Assembly: GCA_023511795.1 (NCBI GenBank)
Contig: JAIMAU010000002.1
Location: 1-64,000 of the forward strand
Origin: Armatimonadota bacterium
GTDB lineage: Bacteria > Armatimonadota > UBA5829 > DTJY01
Direction of reading: 5' to 3'
DNA: 64,000 nucleotides
The translations under genes and the position numbers were made by a program. The notes under the pieces are model-generated. The model was not told where the DNA came from. It saw nothing but the letters and a program-made list of their open reading frames with translations, and ran no database searches. This document shows, piece by piece, positions 1 to 13,228 of the stretch. The number at the start of each line of letters is the position of its first letter. The stretch's first letter is position 1.

Positions 1-731
<731 letters not shown>

Positions 732-769
732 AGGTCGATCTCACCTGATGCTTCGCTTGCACTATTCAG

Positions 770-798
770 TTGTCAGGGAAAAGTGAGTCTGGTATAAT
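770..798 (+). promoter_or_regulatory. Sigma-70-type promoter inside the 16S-23S spacer
   Basis: TTGTCA (770-775), a 17-base spacer and a perfect TATAAT (793-798) form a near-consensus housekeeping promoter reading toward the tRNAs and 23S. A perfect 6-bp palindrome, ATGACG-CTTA-CGTCAT (801-816), starts where transcription would begin. Internal rRNA operon promoters are uncommon. The rest of the spacer up to 969 holds one more hairpin (GGGGAAG at 869-875 with CTTCCCC at 884-890) and no gene. Confidence 0.5.
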
Positions 799-969
799 AC
801 ATGACGCTTACGTCATATAAAACTTAAACTGGAAATTAAGACAGACTATCGCTCCTTGACATTTTTTAGGGGAAGGCGAGAGTCTTCCCCGTTGTTGTGT
901 CTCGAAAAGAGCTTGGGTAAAACATTTATTTCCATTGCAAATTCACTTTTGCAATGGAGAGAATGGAAT

Positions 970-1046
<77 letters not shown>

Positions 1047-1116
1047 GAAGCCAGGCGAAAATGAAAGGCGCGGGAAAGAGCAAACCGCCAATTATCTTTG
1101 ACTTTCGACTGAACTA

Positions 1117-1192
1117 GGGGGCTTAGCTCAGTTGGGAGAGCGATTGCTTTGCACGCAATAGGTCAGCGGTTCGAGCCCGCTAGCCTCCACCA
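1117..1192 (+). tRNA. alaT: tRNA-Ala (TGC)
   Basis: The acceptor GGGGGCT pairs with AGCCTCC, the D-arm is standard, anticodon TGC is at 1150-1152 within an ATTGC/GCAAT stem, the T-arm carries GGTTCGAGCCC, and CCA is encoded (1190-1192). It is the second tRNA of the rRNA spacer. Confidence 0.98.
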
Positions 1193-1338
1193 CCAAGTCG
1201 CTGGATAAATATACTAGCGGCGGCGAGACACAAGAAAAAGTTTTTCCCGGACGCCAGCATAGCACTGGCGTCCCATCGGAGGTTGCAAAGCTTGGCAGGT
1301 CGAAGCATTGCCAAGGTAGCCTCCGATGATGTTGGGAG

Positions 1339-1362
1339 CGCACATTGAAAACCGCATAGAGT
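1339..1362 (+). repeat. 23S processing stem, 5' arm
   Basis: These 24 bases are the exact reverse complement of 4424-4447, on the other side of the 23S gene. Pairing of the arms would bring the ends of pre-23S together in the kind of long duplex that RNase III cuts. The pairing is read directly from the sequence; the processing role follows from how bacterial rRNA operons work. Confidence 0.85.
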
Positions 1363-1393
1363 AACGGGTGAATGTGACATCTAGCGCTTTTTT

Positions 1394-4382
<2,989 letters not shown>

Positions 4383-4423
4383 ACTAATTTGCTCTCAGCT
4401 TTTCGCTGAGTAGCTTTGCCCAA

Positions 4424-4447
4424 ACTCTATGCGGTTTTCAATGTGCG
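4424..4447 (+). repeat. 23S processing stem, 3' arm
   Basis: Exact reverse complement of 1339-1362. It lies between a small hairpin (CTCAGC/GCTGAG, about 4393-4409) after 23S and the 5S gene. Confidence 0.85.
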
Positions 4448-4469
4448 GTCTTGCACTGTCTTAAGTTTT

Positions 4470-4585
4470 GCTGGTGACCATGCCGGAGGGGGTACACCCG
4501 TTCCCATCCCGAACACGGTAGTTAAGCCCTCCAGGGCCGACGGTACTTCCGGGGCAACCCGGCGGAAGAATAGGTCGTCGCCAGC
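4470..4585 (+). rRNA. rrf: 5S ribosomal RNA
   Basis: A 116-base gene with the terminal helix GCTGGTGA/TCGCCAGC, the conserved GTTCCCATCCCGAACACG stretch and GTTAAGCCC of loop B/C. It closes the 16S-Ile-Ala-23S-5S operon. Confidence 0.96.
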
Positions 4586-4593
4586 TTATAAAT

Positions 4594-4629
4594 AAAGCCC
4601 TTGGATTCGTGCGAATCCAAGGGCTTTTT
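4594..4629 (+). terminator. Intrinsic terminator of the rRNA operon
   Basis: AAAGCCCTTGGATTCG pairs perfectly with CGAATCCAAGGGCTTT around a two-base loop and is followed by a T run. It sits 9 bases after 5S. The following 257 bases, up to the first protein gene, show no convincing gene or promoter. Confidence 0.95.
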
Positions 4630-4886
4630 CATTGGTCATGACCTTTGGCTTTAGTGAAAGTGTCTGGTGCGTCTGTGTAGCATTAAATTTGCCCAAAACG
4701 TCTAACCAAAGGAAATTCCTCACAAAAAACGTTTCTACATTTCTTAATATCGCCACATTTTCGAAGGAATCACTTTACTTCTGCACCAATTATTACTCAG
4801 GTGGACCTGGAGAAGGTAAAATCCGGGATTGAAAGCATAAGCTTAAAATTCCAAGAACGCTAATAACATTTGAGAGGAAGAGTTTG

Positions 4887-7742
4887 ATGGACTTCAAAGA
4901 ATCATTCGATGGTTTACTCAACAGCATAAATTTGGCTGAGGCAGAAGGGGTAGCCTTCTTGCAGAGAATCAGAGCCGAAATGAAGTTTGCTGCAAAATTT
5001 GTCCAACTATTTCCAGAAAAGCAAGATGAATGGCAGAATCTCATCCTAAAGGCGGCAGAGGTAGTAAAAAACACGATTTCGGCAGGAGGCCCGGTTGATG
5101 TTGAGGCTGCAGTGTCGGAGGCAGAAAAGATAATGGCGCCAATTGGGGAGGCGGCAAAGGCGTACACTATCCATTGCTGTGGGCATGCTCACATTGACAT
5201 GAACTGGATGTGGCCTTGGCAAGAGACCGTCAATGTCACGCATGATACTTTTTTGACGATGGATAAGTTGATGGACGAGTACCCCGACTTCTGCTATGCT
5301 CAGAGCCAAGCATCCGTGTACATCGCCATGCAGACCTACTGCCCGGAAATTTTCGAAAAAATTAAGCAGCGTGTAAAGGAAGGCCGATGGGACGTTACGG
5401 CTAGCATGTGGGTGGAGGGCGATAAGAACATCGTATCTGGTGAATCGCTGTGCCGGCATCTTCTATATACAAGGCAATATTTTAAGGAAGCCATGGGCCT
5501 CGAACCAGAAGACGTCAAAATTGACTGGTCGCCGGACACCTTCGGGCATGCGCACACCATTCCTGCTATCCTATCTCGAGGTGGTGTTTCCAGATATTAC
5601 CATTGCCGCACAGGGCCAGGGCCCTGGCTTTATAAGTGGAGATCACCGGATGGGAGTGAAATAATTGTTTTCAACGACAAGGATAGGCATGGTTACAATG
5701 GTCCAATTTATCCAGAGATGGCAGAGAATATGATTGATTTTGTCAAGGAAACTGGACTTAAGGACTTCCTTTACGTTTGGGGCGTTGGAGACCATGGAGG
5801 CGGACCGACAAGAGCAGACCTTCGCAAGGTTCGCGATCTCCAGTCCTGGCCAATTTATCCGAATGTCAAGCTTGATACCGTCAAGGCATTTTTTAACATC
5901 GTTGAAAAGGCGGATGTAAAGCTACCCGTTGTGGATTCGGACTTAAACTTTATATTTGAAGGATGTTACACCTCGCAAAGCAATATCAAATATGCCAACC
6001 GAGTAAGTGAAATCACTCTCCCAGAGGCAGAGACCTTGGCTCTCATTGGTTCTCATTTTGGAGAGATGGAATACCCACATGATTTGATTCGTAGGGCATG
6101 GAGATGGACGCTTTTTAACCATTTCCATGACATACTTCCAGGATCCGGTGTGCACGCTACTTATGAGTATGCGCAGGGTCTTTTCCAGGAGATTATGGCT
6201 ACGTCGTCTTCGATTCGAACGAGGGCTCTCAGGCAACTAGCGTCAAGGGTTAATACCGAGAAGGCGGTGAAAGGGCAGACGAGCACTATGGCGTCAGGAT
6301 TGGGCAATGGACTTGGGGCAGGTGCAGGCGACCCTAGTCTGCCTGGTGGAGTTACAGCGTACAATGCAGGCGCAGAAGGAGCTGAGCCAGTTTTAGTATA
6401 CAATCATAAGCCATGGGCACGCTCGGAGATTGTATATGCAAAAGTTTGGAACAAACCTCTGGATGACGATAAGGTTGTGGTGCGCGACTCGGAAGGCACT
6501 GAGTTAAAGGGTCAGGTAGTCGGAAAGGGAGGCTACTGGGGCCACAACTTTGTCACAGTTGCATTCAAGGCGGATGTACCCCCATTGGGATACAAAGTAT
6601 ATGCTATAGACAGCAAGCCAATTCAAGTTTCTGGTGAAGGCGCCAGCATGAGCCACATGTTTAACAGCATCTATGGGATTGATTTTCCAGATCCAAGTGG
6701 GCCTAGCATAATGGAGAACGAATTCCTGAGGTTAGAGATAGACTTTCCTTCAGGCGCTATCAAGCATCTGATTGATAAAGAGACGGGTTTTGATTATGTT
6801 CCCGAAGGAAAGCTACTAGGAGTACTTGAGGTTTATCAGGAGTGCCCTCACGGGATGACAGCTTGGGTTATTGGCCAAACGCAGGAAAAGATTGAGCTCA
6901 CGAGTGGCGGTGTTATTAAGGTGACTCAGCGTGGGCCAAACCGTGTTGCAGTAAGGTGCGACAGAAAATATAAAGATTCCACCATTTCTGTTGAGATAGG
7001 TCTAAATGCCGGTTCTCGAATGGTAGATTTCAAACTCAACACGCGGTGGGTTGAACGCGGCACACCAGAGACTGGTGTCCCAATGCTGAAAGTGGCGTTC
7101 CCTGTAAATGTGGTGGGCGGCACTGCTACCTATGAGATTCCTTTCGGTAGCCAGACCAGACCTCAGTCTGAACAAGAGATCCCAGCACTGAAATGGGCAG
7201 ATCTTTCAGATGAGGAACATGGCATAACGCTGGTCAATGATTCGAAGTATGGGCATTCGTGCTTTGAGGATACGCTGAGACTTACCCTCATTAGGTCAAG
7301 CTTCGATCCCGACCCACTGCCTGAGATACGAGACCATGAAATCAGGTTTGCCGTAATTCCGCACATTGGGCCATGTGATAGGACAGCCGCAACCCGGGCA
7401 GGTGAGGAGTTCAACTCGCCAATGTCGGTGGTCAGCACTACTGTTCAGGCAGGAGAGCTCCCACCGGAAAAAAGCTTTGTTAATGTGCTCACGCCGAATG
7501 TGATGCTGGCGGCGGTAAAGAAGGCAGAGGATTTTGATGCGCTAATATTGCGACTCTACGAAGTCGAAGGCATCGACACAGAAGCTCGCATAAGGATCTC
7601 GGACCTTGTCGCTCCAGGTTCGCCATTTACTCAAGTTGACCTGCTGGAAAGAAGGGTTCATGGTACCGAGGGGCGCATGAATGGAGATATATTGACCGTA
7701 AAGGTTCCAGCATACGGGATTGTGTCTGTTGCTGTTGGATAG
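4887..7742 (+). CDS. GH38 alpha-mannosidase
   Basis: A 951-residue glycoside hydrolase of family 38, which removes alpha-linked mannose from glycans and mannosyl-glycerate-like substrates by a retaining, zinc-dependent mechanism. The catalytic domain is clear: the zinc-binding motif HAHIDMNW at residues 100-107 and the nucleophile Asp217 in WSPDTFGHA. The C-terminal half has the usual all-beta layout of the family. No signal peptide is visible, so it is probably cytoplasmic. I chose the ATG at 4887, which has GAGGAAG six bases upstream, over the adjacent TTG at 4884. It heads a plus-strand run of carbohydrate genes and fits with the GH130 and GH2 genes downstream. The exact substrate cannot be read from the sequence. 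Confidence 0.92.
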   Translation: MDFKESFDGLLNSINLAEAEGVAFLQRIRAEMKFAAKFVQLFPEKQDEWQNLILKAAEVVKNTISAGGPVDVEAAVSEAEKIMAPIGEAAKAYTIHCCGHAHIDMNWMWPWQETVNVTHDTFLTMDKLMDEYPDFCYAQSQASVYIAMQTYCPEIFEKIKQRVKEGRWDVTASMWVEGDKNIVSGESLCRHLLYTRQYFKEAMGLEPEDVKIDWSPDTFGHAHTIPAILSRGGVSRYYHCRTGPGPWLYKWRSPDGSEIIVFNDKDRHGYNGPIYPEMAENMIDFVKETGLKDFLYVWGVGDHGGGPTRADLRKVRDLQSWPIYPNVKLDTVKAFFNIVEKADVKLPVVDSDLNFIFEGCYTSQSNIKYANRVSEITLPEAETLALIGSHFGEMEYPHDLIRRAWRWTLFNHFHDILPGSGVHATYEYAQGLFQEIMATSSSIRTRALRQLASRVNTEKAVKGQTSTMASGLGNGLGAGAGDPSLPGGVTAYNAGAEGAEPVLVYNHKPWARSEIVYAKVWNKPLDDDKVVVRDSEGTELKGQVVGKGGYWGHNFVTVAFKADVPPLGYKVYAIDSKPIQVSGEGASMSHMFNSIYGIDFPDPSGPSIMENEFLRLEIDFPSGAIKHLIDKETGFDYVPEGKLLGVLEVYQECPHGMTAWVIGQTQEKIELTSGGVIKVTQRGPNRVAVRCDRKYKDSTISVEIGLNAGSRMVDFKLNTRWVERGTPETGVPMLKVAFPVNVVGGTATYEIPFGSQTRPQSEQEIPALKWADLSDEEHGITLVNDSKYGHSCFEDTLRLTLIRSSFDPDPLPEIRDHEIRFAVIPHIGPCDRTAATRAGEEFNSPMSVVSTTVQAGELPPEKSFVNVLTPNVMLAAVKKAEDFDALILRLYEVEGIDTEARIRISDLVAPGSPFTQVDLLERRVHGTEGRMNGDILTVKVPAYGIVSVAVG

Positions 7743-7867
7743 GGGAGACTATGGGGGCATGGGGAACCCAAAAAATGAAGGCTTGAGTAAATAGACTGCG
7801 GTTCCTATTTCTTCTTTTTGGTGTTTCTCCATGCCGTTAAGTTTGGCGAGGGGCGATATCATCGAGT

Positions 7868-9307
7868 ATGAATACATCTGCAATTGACAAAGCGATAATA
7901 TCCGCAATGAGGGCATGGAAAACCCCTGGAGTGGCAGTTGCAATCGTCGAGGGGAATGAGGAATACATCCAGGGATATGGTGTGAAAGAGGTTGGCACGA
8001 CCGCCTCCATAACGCCGAACACTCTATTTGCCATTGCCTCCATGACGAAAGCTTTCACGGCAACGGCAATGGCTATCCTCGTTGATGAAGGCAAGATGGC
8101 TTGGGACGACCATCCTAGGAAATACCTACCTTATTTCAGACTGTCCGATCCGGTCGCAGATGCCAACGTTACAATGCGCGACTTGCTTTCTCATCGAACT
8201 GGCATGCCCCGACATGATGCTCTTTGGTGCGTTGGGGAAAGAAGTGCAGAAGAAATCGTTAAGCGATATGGACTTGCTCTTCCATCAACTTCGTTTCGTT
8301 CAACCTATGAGTATGCAAATGTTCCTTTTACAGCAGCTGGCCTTGCAATCGGGGCCGCGGCAGGCACTACCTGGAGCAAATTTGTGGAGGAGCGCATTTT
8401 CAAACCTCTTGGAATGAATGCGGTATGCCGTGTATCAGAAACCGAGGCATCGTTGGATCATTCCCATGGGCATGTCCCTTATAGGGGCAAGATTGTTGTT
8501 TACCCGACTCCTGAACATGATAATTCGACTGCGGCGGGCGCAATCAACGCAAGCGCCAACGACATGAGCAAGTGGATTCGCTTCCATCTAAATGACGGGA
8601 TGTTTGAGGGCGAACAAATTGTATCTAAGAGAAACCTAGACGAGACGAAAAAGCCGCATATGGTCATACCAGTAGAGAATCCAGATAAATATGGCTTTGA
8701 TCTGGGCACTAACTTGAGCACATATTGCTTGGGATGGAGCAAAGAGGAGTACCGAGGTGAAATTATTGTCACCCATGGCGGCTGGCTCAGGGGTTTCACT
8801 GGCAACGTTACGCTTATACCAAAACACAAAGCGGGGATTGCGGTGTTGACCAACCTTGCAGTTGCGGGCGAAGCCATATCAATTAGGAACTTGCTTCTAG
8901 ATATTCTTTTGGGTCTACCGAAAAGAAATTGGCCTTTGATTTACAAGAAAATCAATATGCTAACGAAGAAAGAGGCAAAGGAACAAAAAGCCAAAGAGGT
9001 TCGACACAAGAGGACGAAGCCATCCCGTGAGCTTGAGGCTTATGTGGGTGACTATGAGGATTCGGCCTATGGGACTCTAACCGTTTATCTTGAGGATGGA
9101 GCTTTACACGCCAAATATGGTGCGGCTGATTACAAGCTTAAGCATTTCCACTTCGATACGTTCACAGGCAGACATGAAAGGCCTGAAATATGGGAGGACA
9201 TAAAGGTAATGTTCGCCCTCGGCCCAGATGGTGAGGTTGCTTCCATAAGGACGCTTGCAGATTGGTTTTCGGTTGAGTTCAAGAAGGTGAAAAGAGAAGC
9301 ATCGTGA
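7868..9307 (+). CDS. Serine hydrolase, beta-lactamase/penicillin-binding-like family
   Basis: A 479-residue serine hydrolase of the class C beta-lactamase/DD-peptidase/esterase superfamily. The nucleophile motif is S58-M-T-K61, the second motif is Y149-A-N151, and the third is H303-G-G305 in place of KTG, a form common in the esterase-like branch. The last ~100 residues resemble the small beta domain often attached to these proteins. There is no obvious signal peptide, so it may act in the cytoplasm or be exported by another route. It lies 125 bases after the mannosidase and 41 before the sialidase-like gene, in the same orientation, and may be co-transcribed. Whether it cleaves peptides, esters or beta-lactams is unknown. 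Confidence 0.85.
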   Translation: MNTSAIDKAIISAMRAWKTPGVAVAIVEGNEEYIQGYGVKEVGTTASITPNTLFAIASMTKAFTATAMAILVDEGKMAWDDHPRKYLPYFRLSDPVADANVTMRDLLSHRTGMPRHDALWCVGERSAEEIVKRYGLALPSTSFRSTYEYANVPFTAAGLAIGAAAGTTWSKFVEERIFKPLGMNAVCRVSETEASLDHSHGHVPYRGKIVVYPTPEHDNSTAAGAINASANDMSKWIRFHLNDGMFEGEQIVSKRNLDETKKPHMVIPVENPDKYGFDLGTNLSTYCLGWSKEEYRGEIIVTHGGWLRGFTGNVTLIPKHKAGIAVLTNLAVAGEAISIRNLLLDILLGLPKRNWPLIYKKINMLTKKEAKEQKAKEVRHKRTKPSRELEAYVGDYEDSAYGTLTVYLEDGALHAKYGAADYKLKHFHFDTFTGRHERPEIWEDIKVMFALGPDGEVASIRTLADWFSVEFKKVKREAS

Positions 9308-9348
9308 ACAACCGGCGCTGTTTCTTGCCGAATCATGAGGGATAATTC

Positions 9349-10551
9349 ATGAGACTAGTCAGCAAGGAAATCTTCGCCAAATCACCCGAGGCTGGTGTTG
9401 CCGGGCTTGGATACTGCTGGTATGTGCGGCCCGATGGCGTGGAAATGGAAGCAGTATATGCGACGCAGACAAAAAGCGATATGCAGGACAGAAAATGGCG
9501 TCGGTGGTCTAGCGACAACGGGAGGACTTGGGGTGAGGCTGAGGAGATTGAGTTCATCCGAAAATCGCCTGAGGGGGTCCATCGTATTTATTCCCATCCG
9601 CCGAGAATAGACCCTTACAGGCGTTGTTTGATTCGCTTCAGTAACCGAGTATGCCTTCCCAACGATAGAATTAGCGAGGCTCCATCGCGCTGGACGATGT
9701 GGTATGAAGTGCAGCGTGATGGAGGGAGGAATTACACTGTTGCAGAGCAGATTGTTGGTGAGGGCTTAACGCCCGACCATCCCTTTGAGCCGATTTTTTC
9801 TGGCAAGAATGGCTATATGCTGGGCGATCAGACTTGCGCGCCGATTTTTCTGCCAAACGGAACAATCTCAGTTCCAATTCAGATAGCTGAGCTCAATGCG
9901 GATGGAGAGCTCTTTCAGCCGTACAACACGCCGTTTTACCAATCTGGGGTTCTCATCGGGAAGTGGAAGAATGACATGCAAATTTCCTGGGGGATATCGG
10001 GCCCAGTGCGTCTTTCGCCAGCAAAGACTACAAGGGGTGTATTTGAGCCAACGCTGGCGCATGTCGCCGATGGAAAGATTCTAATGGTGCTTCGAGGAAG
10101 CAATATGCAAAAGAAAGAATTGCCAGGATACAAGTGGTATTCTGTATTAGAAGATGATGGTAGGACTTGGAGCGAGGTTAGGCCTTGGACATATACGAAC
10201 GCTGAAAGGTTCTTTTCACCAAGTTCATGCTCGCAACTTGTAAAGCACAGTAGCGGTCGGCTTTTTTGGCTTGGCAACATTTGCCGCGATAATCCAGATG
10301 GTAATTTACCACGTCACCCTTTTGTAATTGGTGAAGTTGACCAGGCGAGCCTATTGTTAAAAAAGGAAACCCTGGTTGTACTTGATGATGTGCAGAATGG
10401 TGAGAACCCCGATATGCGTCTTTCAAACTTTCATGTTTACGAGGACCGCCTGACGCATGAGATTGCGGTCTGCATACCACGATGGTTTGCTTATCGAAAG
10501 AGCGAAAACGATTGGACAACTGATACCTATCGATATCGAGTTTGCGTGTGA
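9349..10551 (+). CDS. Sialidase-like beta-propeller protein (BNR/Asp-box)
   Basis: A 400-residue protein with at least two Asp-box motifs (SxDxGxTW at residues 54-61, and a similar DDGRTW near residues 269-274), the hallmark of sialidase-type six-bladed propellers. It could be an exo-sialidase or a related glycosidase; many Asp-box proteins lack sialidase activity, and I did not identify the full arginine triad. There is no signal peptide. The ATG at 9349 follows GAGGGAT. The position between the serine hydrolase and the GH130 phosphorylase suggests a part in degrading complex glycans. Confidence 0.75.
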   Translation: MRLVSKEIFAKSPEAGVAGLGYCWYVRPDGVEMEAVYATQTKSDMQDRKWRRWSSDNGRTWGEAEEIEFIRKSPEGVHRIYSHPPRIDPYRRCLIRFSNRVCLPNDRISEAPSRWTMWYEVQRDGGRNYTVAEQIVGEGLTPDHPFEPIFSGKNGYMLGDQTCAPIFLPNGTISVPIQIAELNADGELFQPYNTPFYQSGVLIGKWKNDMQISWGISGPVRLSPAKTTRGVFEPTLAHVADGKILMVLRGSNMQKKELPGYKWYSVLEDDGRTWSEVRPWTYTNAERFFSPSSCSQLVKHSSGRLFWLGNICRDNPDGNLPRHPFVIGEVDQASLLLKKETLVVLDDVQNGENPDMRLSNFHVYEDRLTHEIAVCIPRWFAYRKSENDWTTDTYRYRVCV

Positions 10552-10717
10552 TGGAATGCAAGCGGTTATTATTGCAGTCTCCAGTGATGGCATATTAGAA
10601 ACTTGTCGGGTTGTCTAAAGTAGGACGGGAAGATAGCATGTGATTGGGCGAGCATTTTACTTTCACTCTGTTGATTAGTTGGCGGCTGTGTACCAAAAAG
10701 CAGGAGCGGAGAATAAG

Positions 10718-11653
10718 ATGAAAGAGGAGCTTTTGAAGCGATACCCAGGCAATCCTATACTTACCTATAAAGACTTGCCCTATCATGTTAATGCCATCTA
10801 CAATCCGGGAGCGGTGAAGTTTGGCGACAAGTACATTCTCATACCACGTGTCGAGGACGGCCGCAGGGATAATGACCTTCACGTCGCTGTTAGCGACGAT
10901 GGCATACATTTCAAGGTCAATCCATCGCCAATTGAAATTCCCGGCACCGAGAATGATTTTGTGTGGGAGAAGCATCGCTATGATGCCCGAGTAACGTATC
11001 TTGAAGGTGCTTATTATATCGCTTACTGTGCACAGACAATGGCCGAAACAGTGCGCATTGGTTTGTGCCGTACCACTGATTTCAAAATCTTTGAGCGGAT
11101 GCCGTTTATCACCTCGCCGTGGAGTCGAAATTGCGCCCTCTTTCCTGAGAAAATCGGCGGTCGGTATGCGCGGCTCGAGCGCCCGATGAGTGGGAATAAT
11201 GCCATTACGTTTGTCTCGTACTCGCCAGACCTTGTTCACTGGGGCGAATGGGCGCCGCTTAATCTTCAAGTCGAGACCTGGATGCGTGAGAAGTGGGGTA
11301 TAGGTCCGACGCCCATCAAGACAGAGCGGGGCTGGCTACTGATTATTCATGGAGTGTGGTTTGCATGCAACTTTGTTTATCGGCTCGGTGCAGTCCTGCT
11401 CGATTATGAAGATCCTACTGTAGTGATTGGCCAATGCCCGGAATTCATACTAACCCCGCGAGAGCCTTATGAAAGATGGGGAGAGGTGCCGAACGTTGTT
11501 TTCTCGAATGGGGCGATTCTTGAACCCAGCGGCGAGCTTAAGGTTTACTATGGCGCGGCGGATACCTGCATTTGTTTAGCTACTTGCCAAATAGACGATT
11601 TAATAGAGGCATGTCTGGAAGGTATTAGACCAACCATTATAGTATCCTATTGA
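10718..11653 (+). CDS. GH130 beta-mannoside phosphorylase-like enzyme
   Basis: A 311-residue five-bladed propeller glycosidase of family 130, whose members cleave beta-linked mannosides, usually with inorganic phosphate, releasing mannose 1-phosphate. Family features visible are the N-terminal NPILT segment, the NPGAVKFGDKYILIPRVEDG region (about 29-48), and a DARVT motif near residue 89 holding the expected proton-donor Asp. Some GH130 subfamilies are plain hydrolases, so phosphorolysis is not proven. I prefer the ATG at 10718 with AGGAGCGGAG just upstream over an in-frame TTG at 10679. The sulfatase gene starts six bases after its stop, which suggests co-transcription. Confidence 0.85.
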   Translation: MKEELLKRYPGNPILTYKDLPYHVNAIYNPGAVKFGDKYILIPRVEDGRRDNDLHVAVSDDGIHFKVNPSPIEIPGTENDFVWEKHRYDARVTYLEGAYYIAYCAQTMAETVRIGLCRTTDFKIFERMPFITSPWSRNCALFPEKIGGRYARLERPMSGNNAITFVSYSPDLVHWGEWAPLNLQVETWMREKWGIGPTPIKTERGWLLIIHGVWFACNFVYRLGAVLLDYEDPTVVIGQCPEFILTPREPYERWGEVPNVVFSNGAILEPSGELKVYYGAADTCICLATCQIDDLIEACLEGIRPTIIVSY

Positions 11654-11659
11654 AGAAGT

Positions 11660-13129
11660 ATGGCAAAGCGACCCAACATTTTAATCTTTAATCCTGACCA
11701 GTGGCGCGGAGATGTGCTCGGGCACATGGGCAATCCAGCCGCCTTAACGCCGAACCTCGACAAAATCGTTGAAGAGGAGGCAGTTTCATTCAGGTATGCT
11801 TTCTGCCAGAATCCGGTGTGCACCCCCAGCAGGTGCTCGTTCATGACTGGTTGGTATCCCCACGTTCGGGGCCACCGGACGATGTATTATATGCTACAGC
11901 CGGACGAACCGGTGCTCCTCAAAACCCTCAAAGATGAGGGATACTTCGTTTGGTGGGGAGGAAAGAATGACCTTGTCCCCGGGCAGAATCCATTCGACCC
12001 ATACTGCACACTGCGCTACAAGCATTCTAAGCCTTTTAAGAGAAGCCGCCTTGCAAGGCAGGAAGAGTGGCGCGGTGAGCCTGGGAGCGATACCTATTAT
12101 TCGTTCTATGTTGGAAAAATCGAGGGTGGCAACAGGGAATCACCGCTTGACGCCGATTGGTCAAATATTTATGGGGCATTGGATTTTCTAAAGAATCCTC
12201 CGAAAGATCAACCTTTCTGTATTTTTCTATCTCTCGGCTACCCACATCCGCCTTATGCGGTCGAAGAACCATGGTACAGCATGATAGACCGTCGGAGAAT
12301 TCCCGCCCGTATACCTACGCCTAAGCATTGGACTGGCAAGCCTAGTATTCTGAAGGGCATCTGGGAGCGGCAGAATATGCAGACATGGAGCGAGAAGCGC
12401 TGGACCGAGCTTCGGGCGACCTATTACGGCATGTGTGCCCGCGTCGATCATCAATTTGGTTTAATCGTGGAGGCGCTGAAGAGCGCTGGCGTATATGACG
12501 ACACGGCGATTTTCTTTTTCAGTGACCACGGTGACTTCACTGGCGACTATGGGCTAGTTGAGAAAACCCAGAACACGTTTGAGGATTGTCTAACCCGTGT
12601 GCCGTTTATTATTAAACCACCTTCGTGGATTCCTGTTAAGCCTAGAGTTAGCGATGCTCTTGTAGAACTTATTGATTTTCCAGCTACTGTGGAGGCTATG
12701 ACTGGAATCCACCCCAGGCATACTCATTTCGGACGGTCACTACTACCAGTTATCGCGGGCAAGACGGATAAGCATAGGGACGCAGTCTTTTGCGAGGGCG
12801 GACGGCTTCATGGCGAGCTGTATGCAATGGAACTTGAAAGCACTAGCTCGCAGAACCCTACGGGCTTGTACTGGCCACGTGTAGGTCTCCAAAGGAGCGA
12901 GGGTCCTGAGCACACAAAAGCCACAATGTGCAGAACGCGCGATTTTAAGTATGTTCGTCGGTTTTATGAGCAGGATGAACTTTATGACCTAAATCGCGAC
13001 CCGCGGGAGCTCTACAACTTGATAAATGATCCTGGCTTTGCAAATGTGGTAGCTAGTTTAAAAGAGCGTATGCTTAGCTGGTACCAGGAGACCTGCGATG
13101 TTGTTCCCCACAAGGCCGATGCAAGGTGA
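11660..13129 (+). CDS. Sulfatase (arylsulfatase family, formylglycine type)
   Basis: A 489-residue sulfatase. The motif C54-T-P-S-R58 is the formylglycine signature in which Cys is oxidised to the catalytic aldehyde; Asp12 (NPDQWRGD) and the FFFSDHGDFTGD segment supply metal ligands. It should remove sulfate esters or N-sulfate groups from a glycan or small molecule; the closest classes by overall look are heparan-type and choline-sulfatase-like enzymes. No signal peptide is seen. It lies six bases behind the GH130 gene and closes the plus-strand carbohydrate run. A formylglycine-generating or anaerobic maturase enzyme is not in the window. Confidence 0.9.
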   Translation: MAKRPNILIFNPDQWRGDVLGHMGNPAALTPNLDKIVEEEAVSFRYAFCQNPVCTPSRCSFMTGWYPHVRGHRTMYYMLQPDEPVLLKTLKDEGYFVWWGGKNDLVPGQNPFDPYCTLRYKHSKPFKRSRLARQEEWRGEPGSDTYYSFYVGKIEGGNRESPLDADWSNIYGALDFLKNPPKDQPFCIFLSLGYPHPPYAVEEPWYSMIDRRRIPARIPTPKHWTGKPSILKGIWERQNMQTWSEKRWTELRATYYGMCARVDHQFGLIVEALKSAGVYDDTAIFFFSDHGDFTGDYGLVEKTQNTFEDCLTRVPFIIKPPSWIPVKPRVSDALVELIDFPATVEAMTGIHPRHTHFGRSLLPVIAGKTDKHRDAVFCEGGRLHGELYAMELESTSSQNPTGLYWPRVGLQRSEGPEHTKATMCRTRDFKYVRRFYEQDELYDLNRDPRELYNLINDPGFANVVASLKERMLSWYQETCDVVPHKADAR

Positions 13130-13228
13130 GCAATATTCCTTCCATTAGGGGATTGTTTCCGGTGATCTTCAAACAACAGAGGTCGCGGTACCTTTTTGTT
13201 ATTTAGGCAGGATGCTTGCTATTTTCTT

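Noticed and set aside
856-890. Second promoter in the 16S-23S spacer at TTGACA 856-861
   Set aside because: There is no -10 box at a fitting distance; a hairpin occupies the place.
4632-4832. Short open frame after the rRNA terminator
   Set aside because: It has no ribosome site and no recognisable motif, and the composition looks like spacer.
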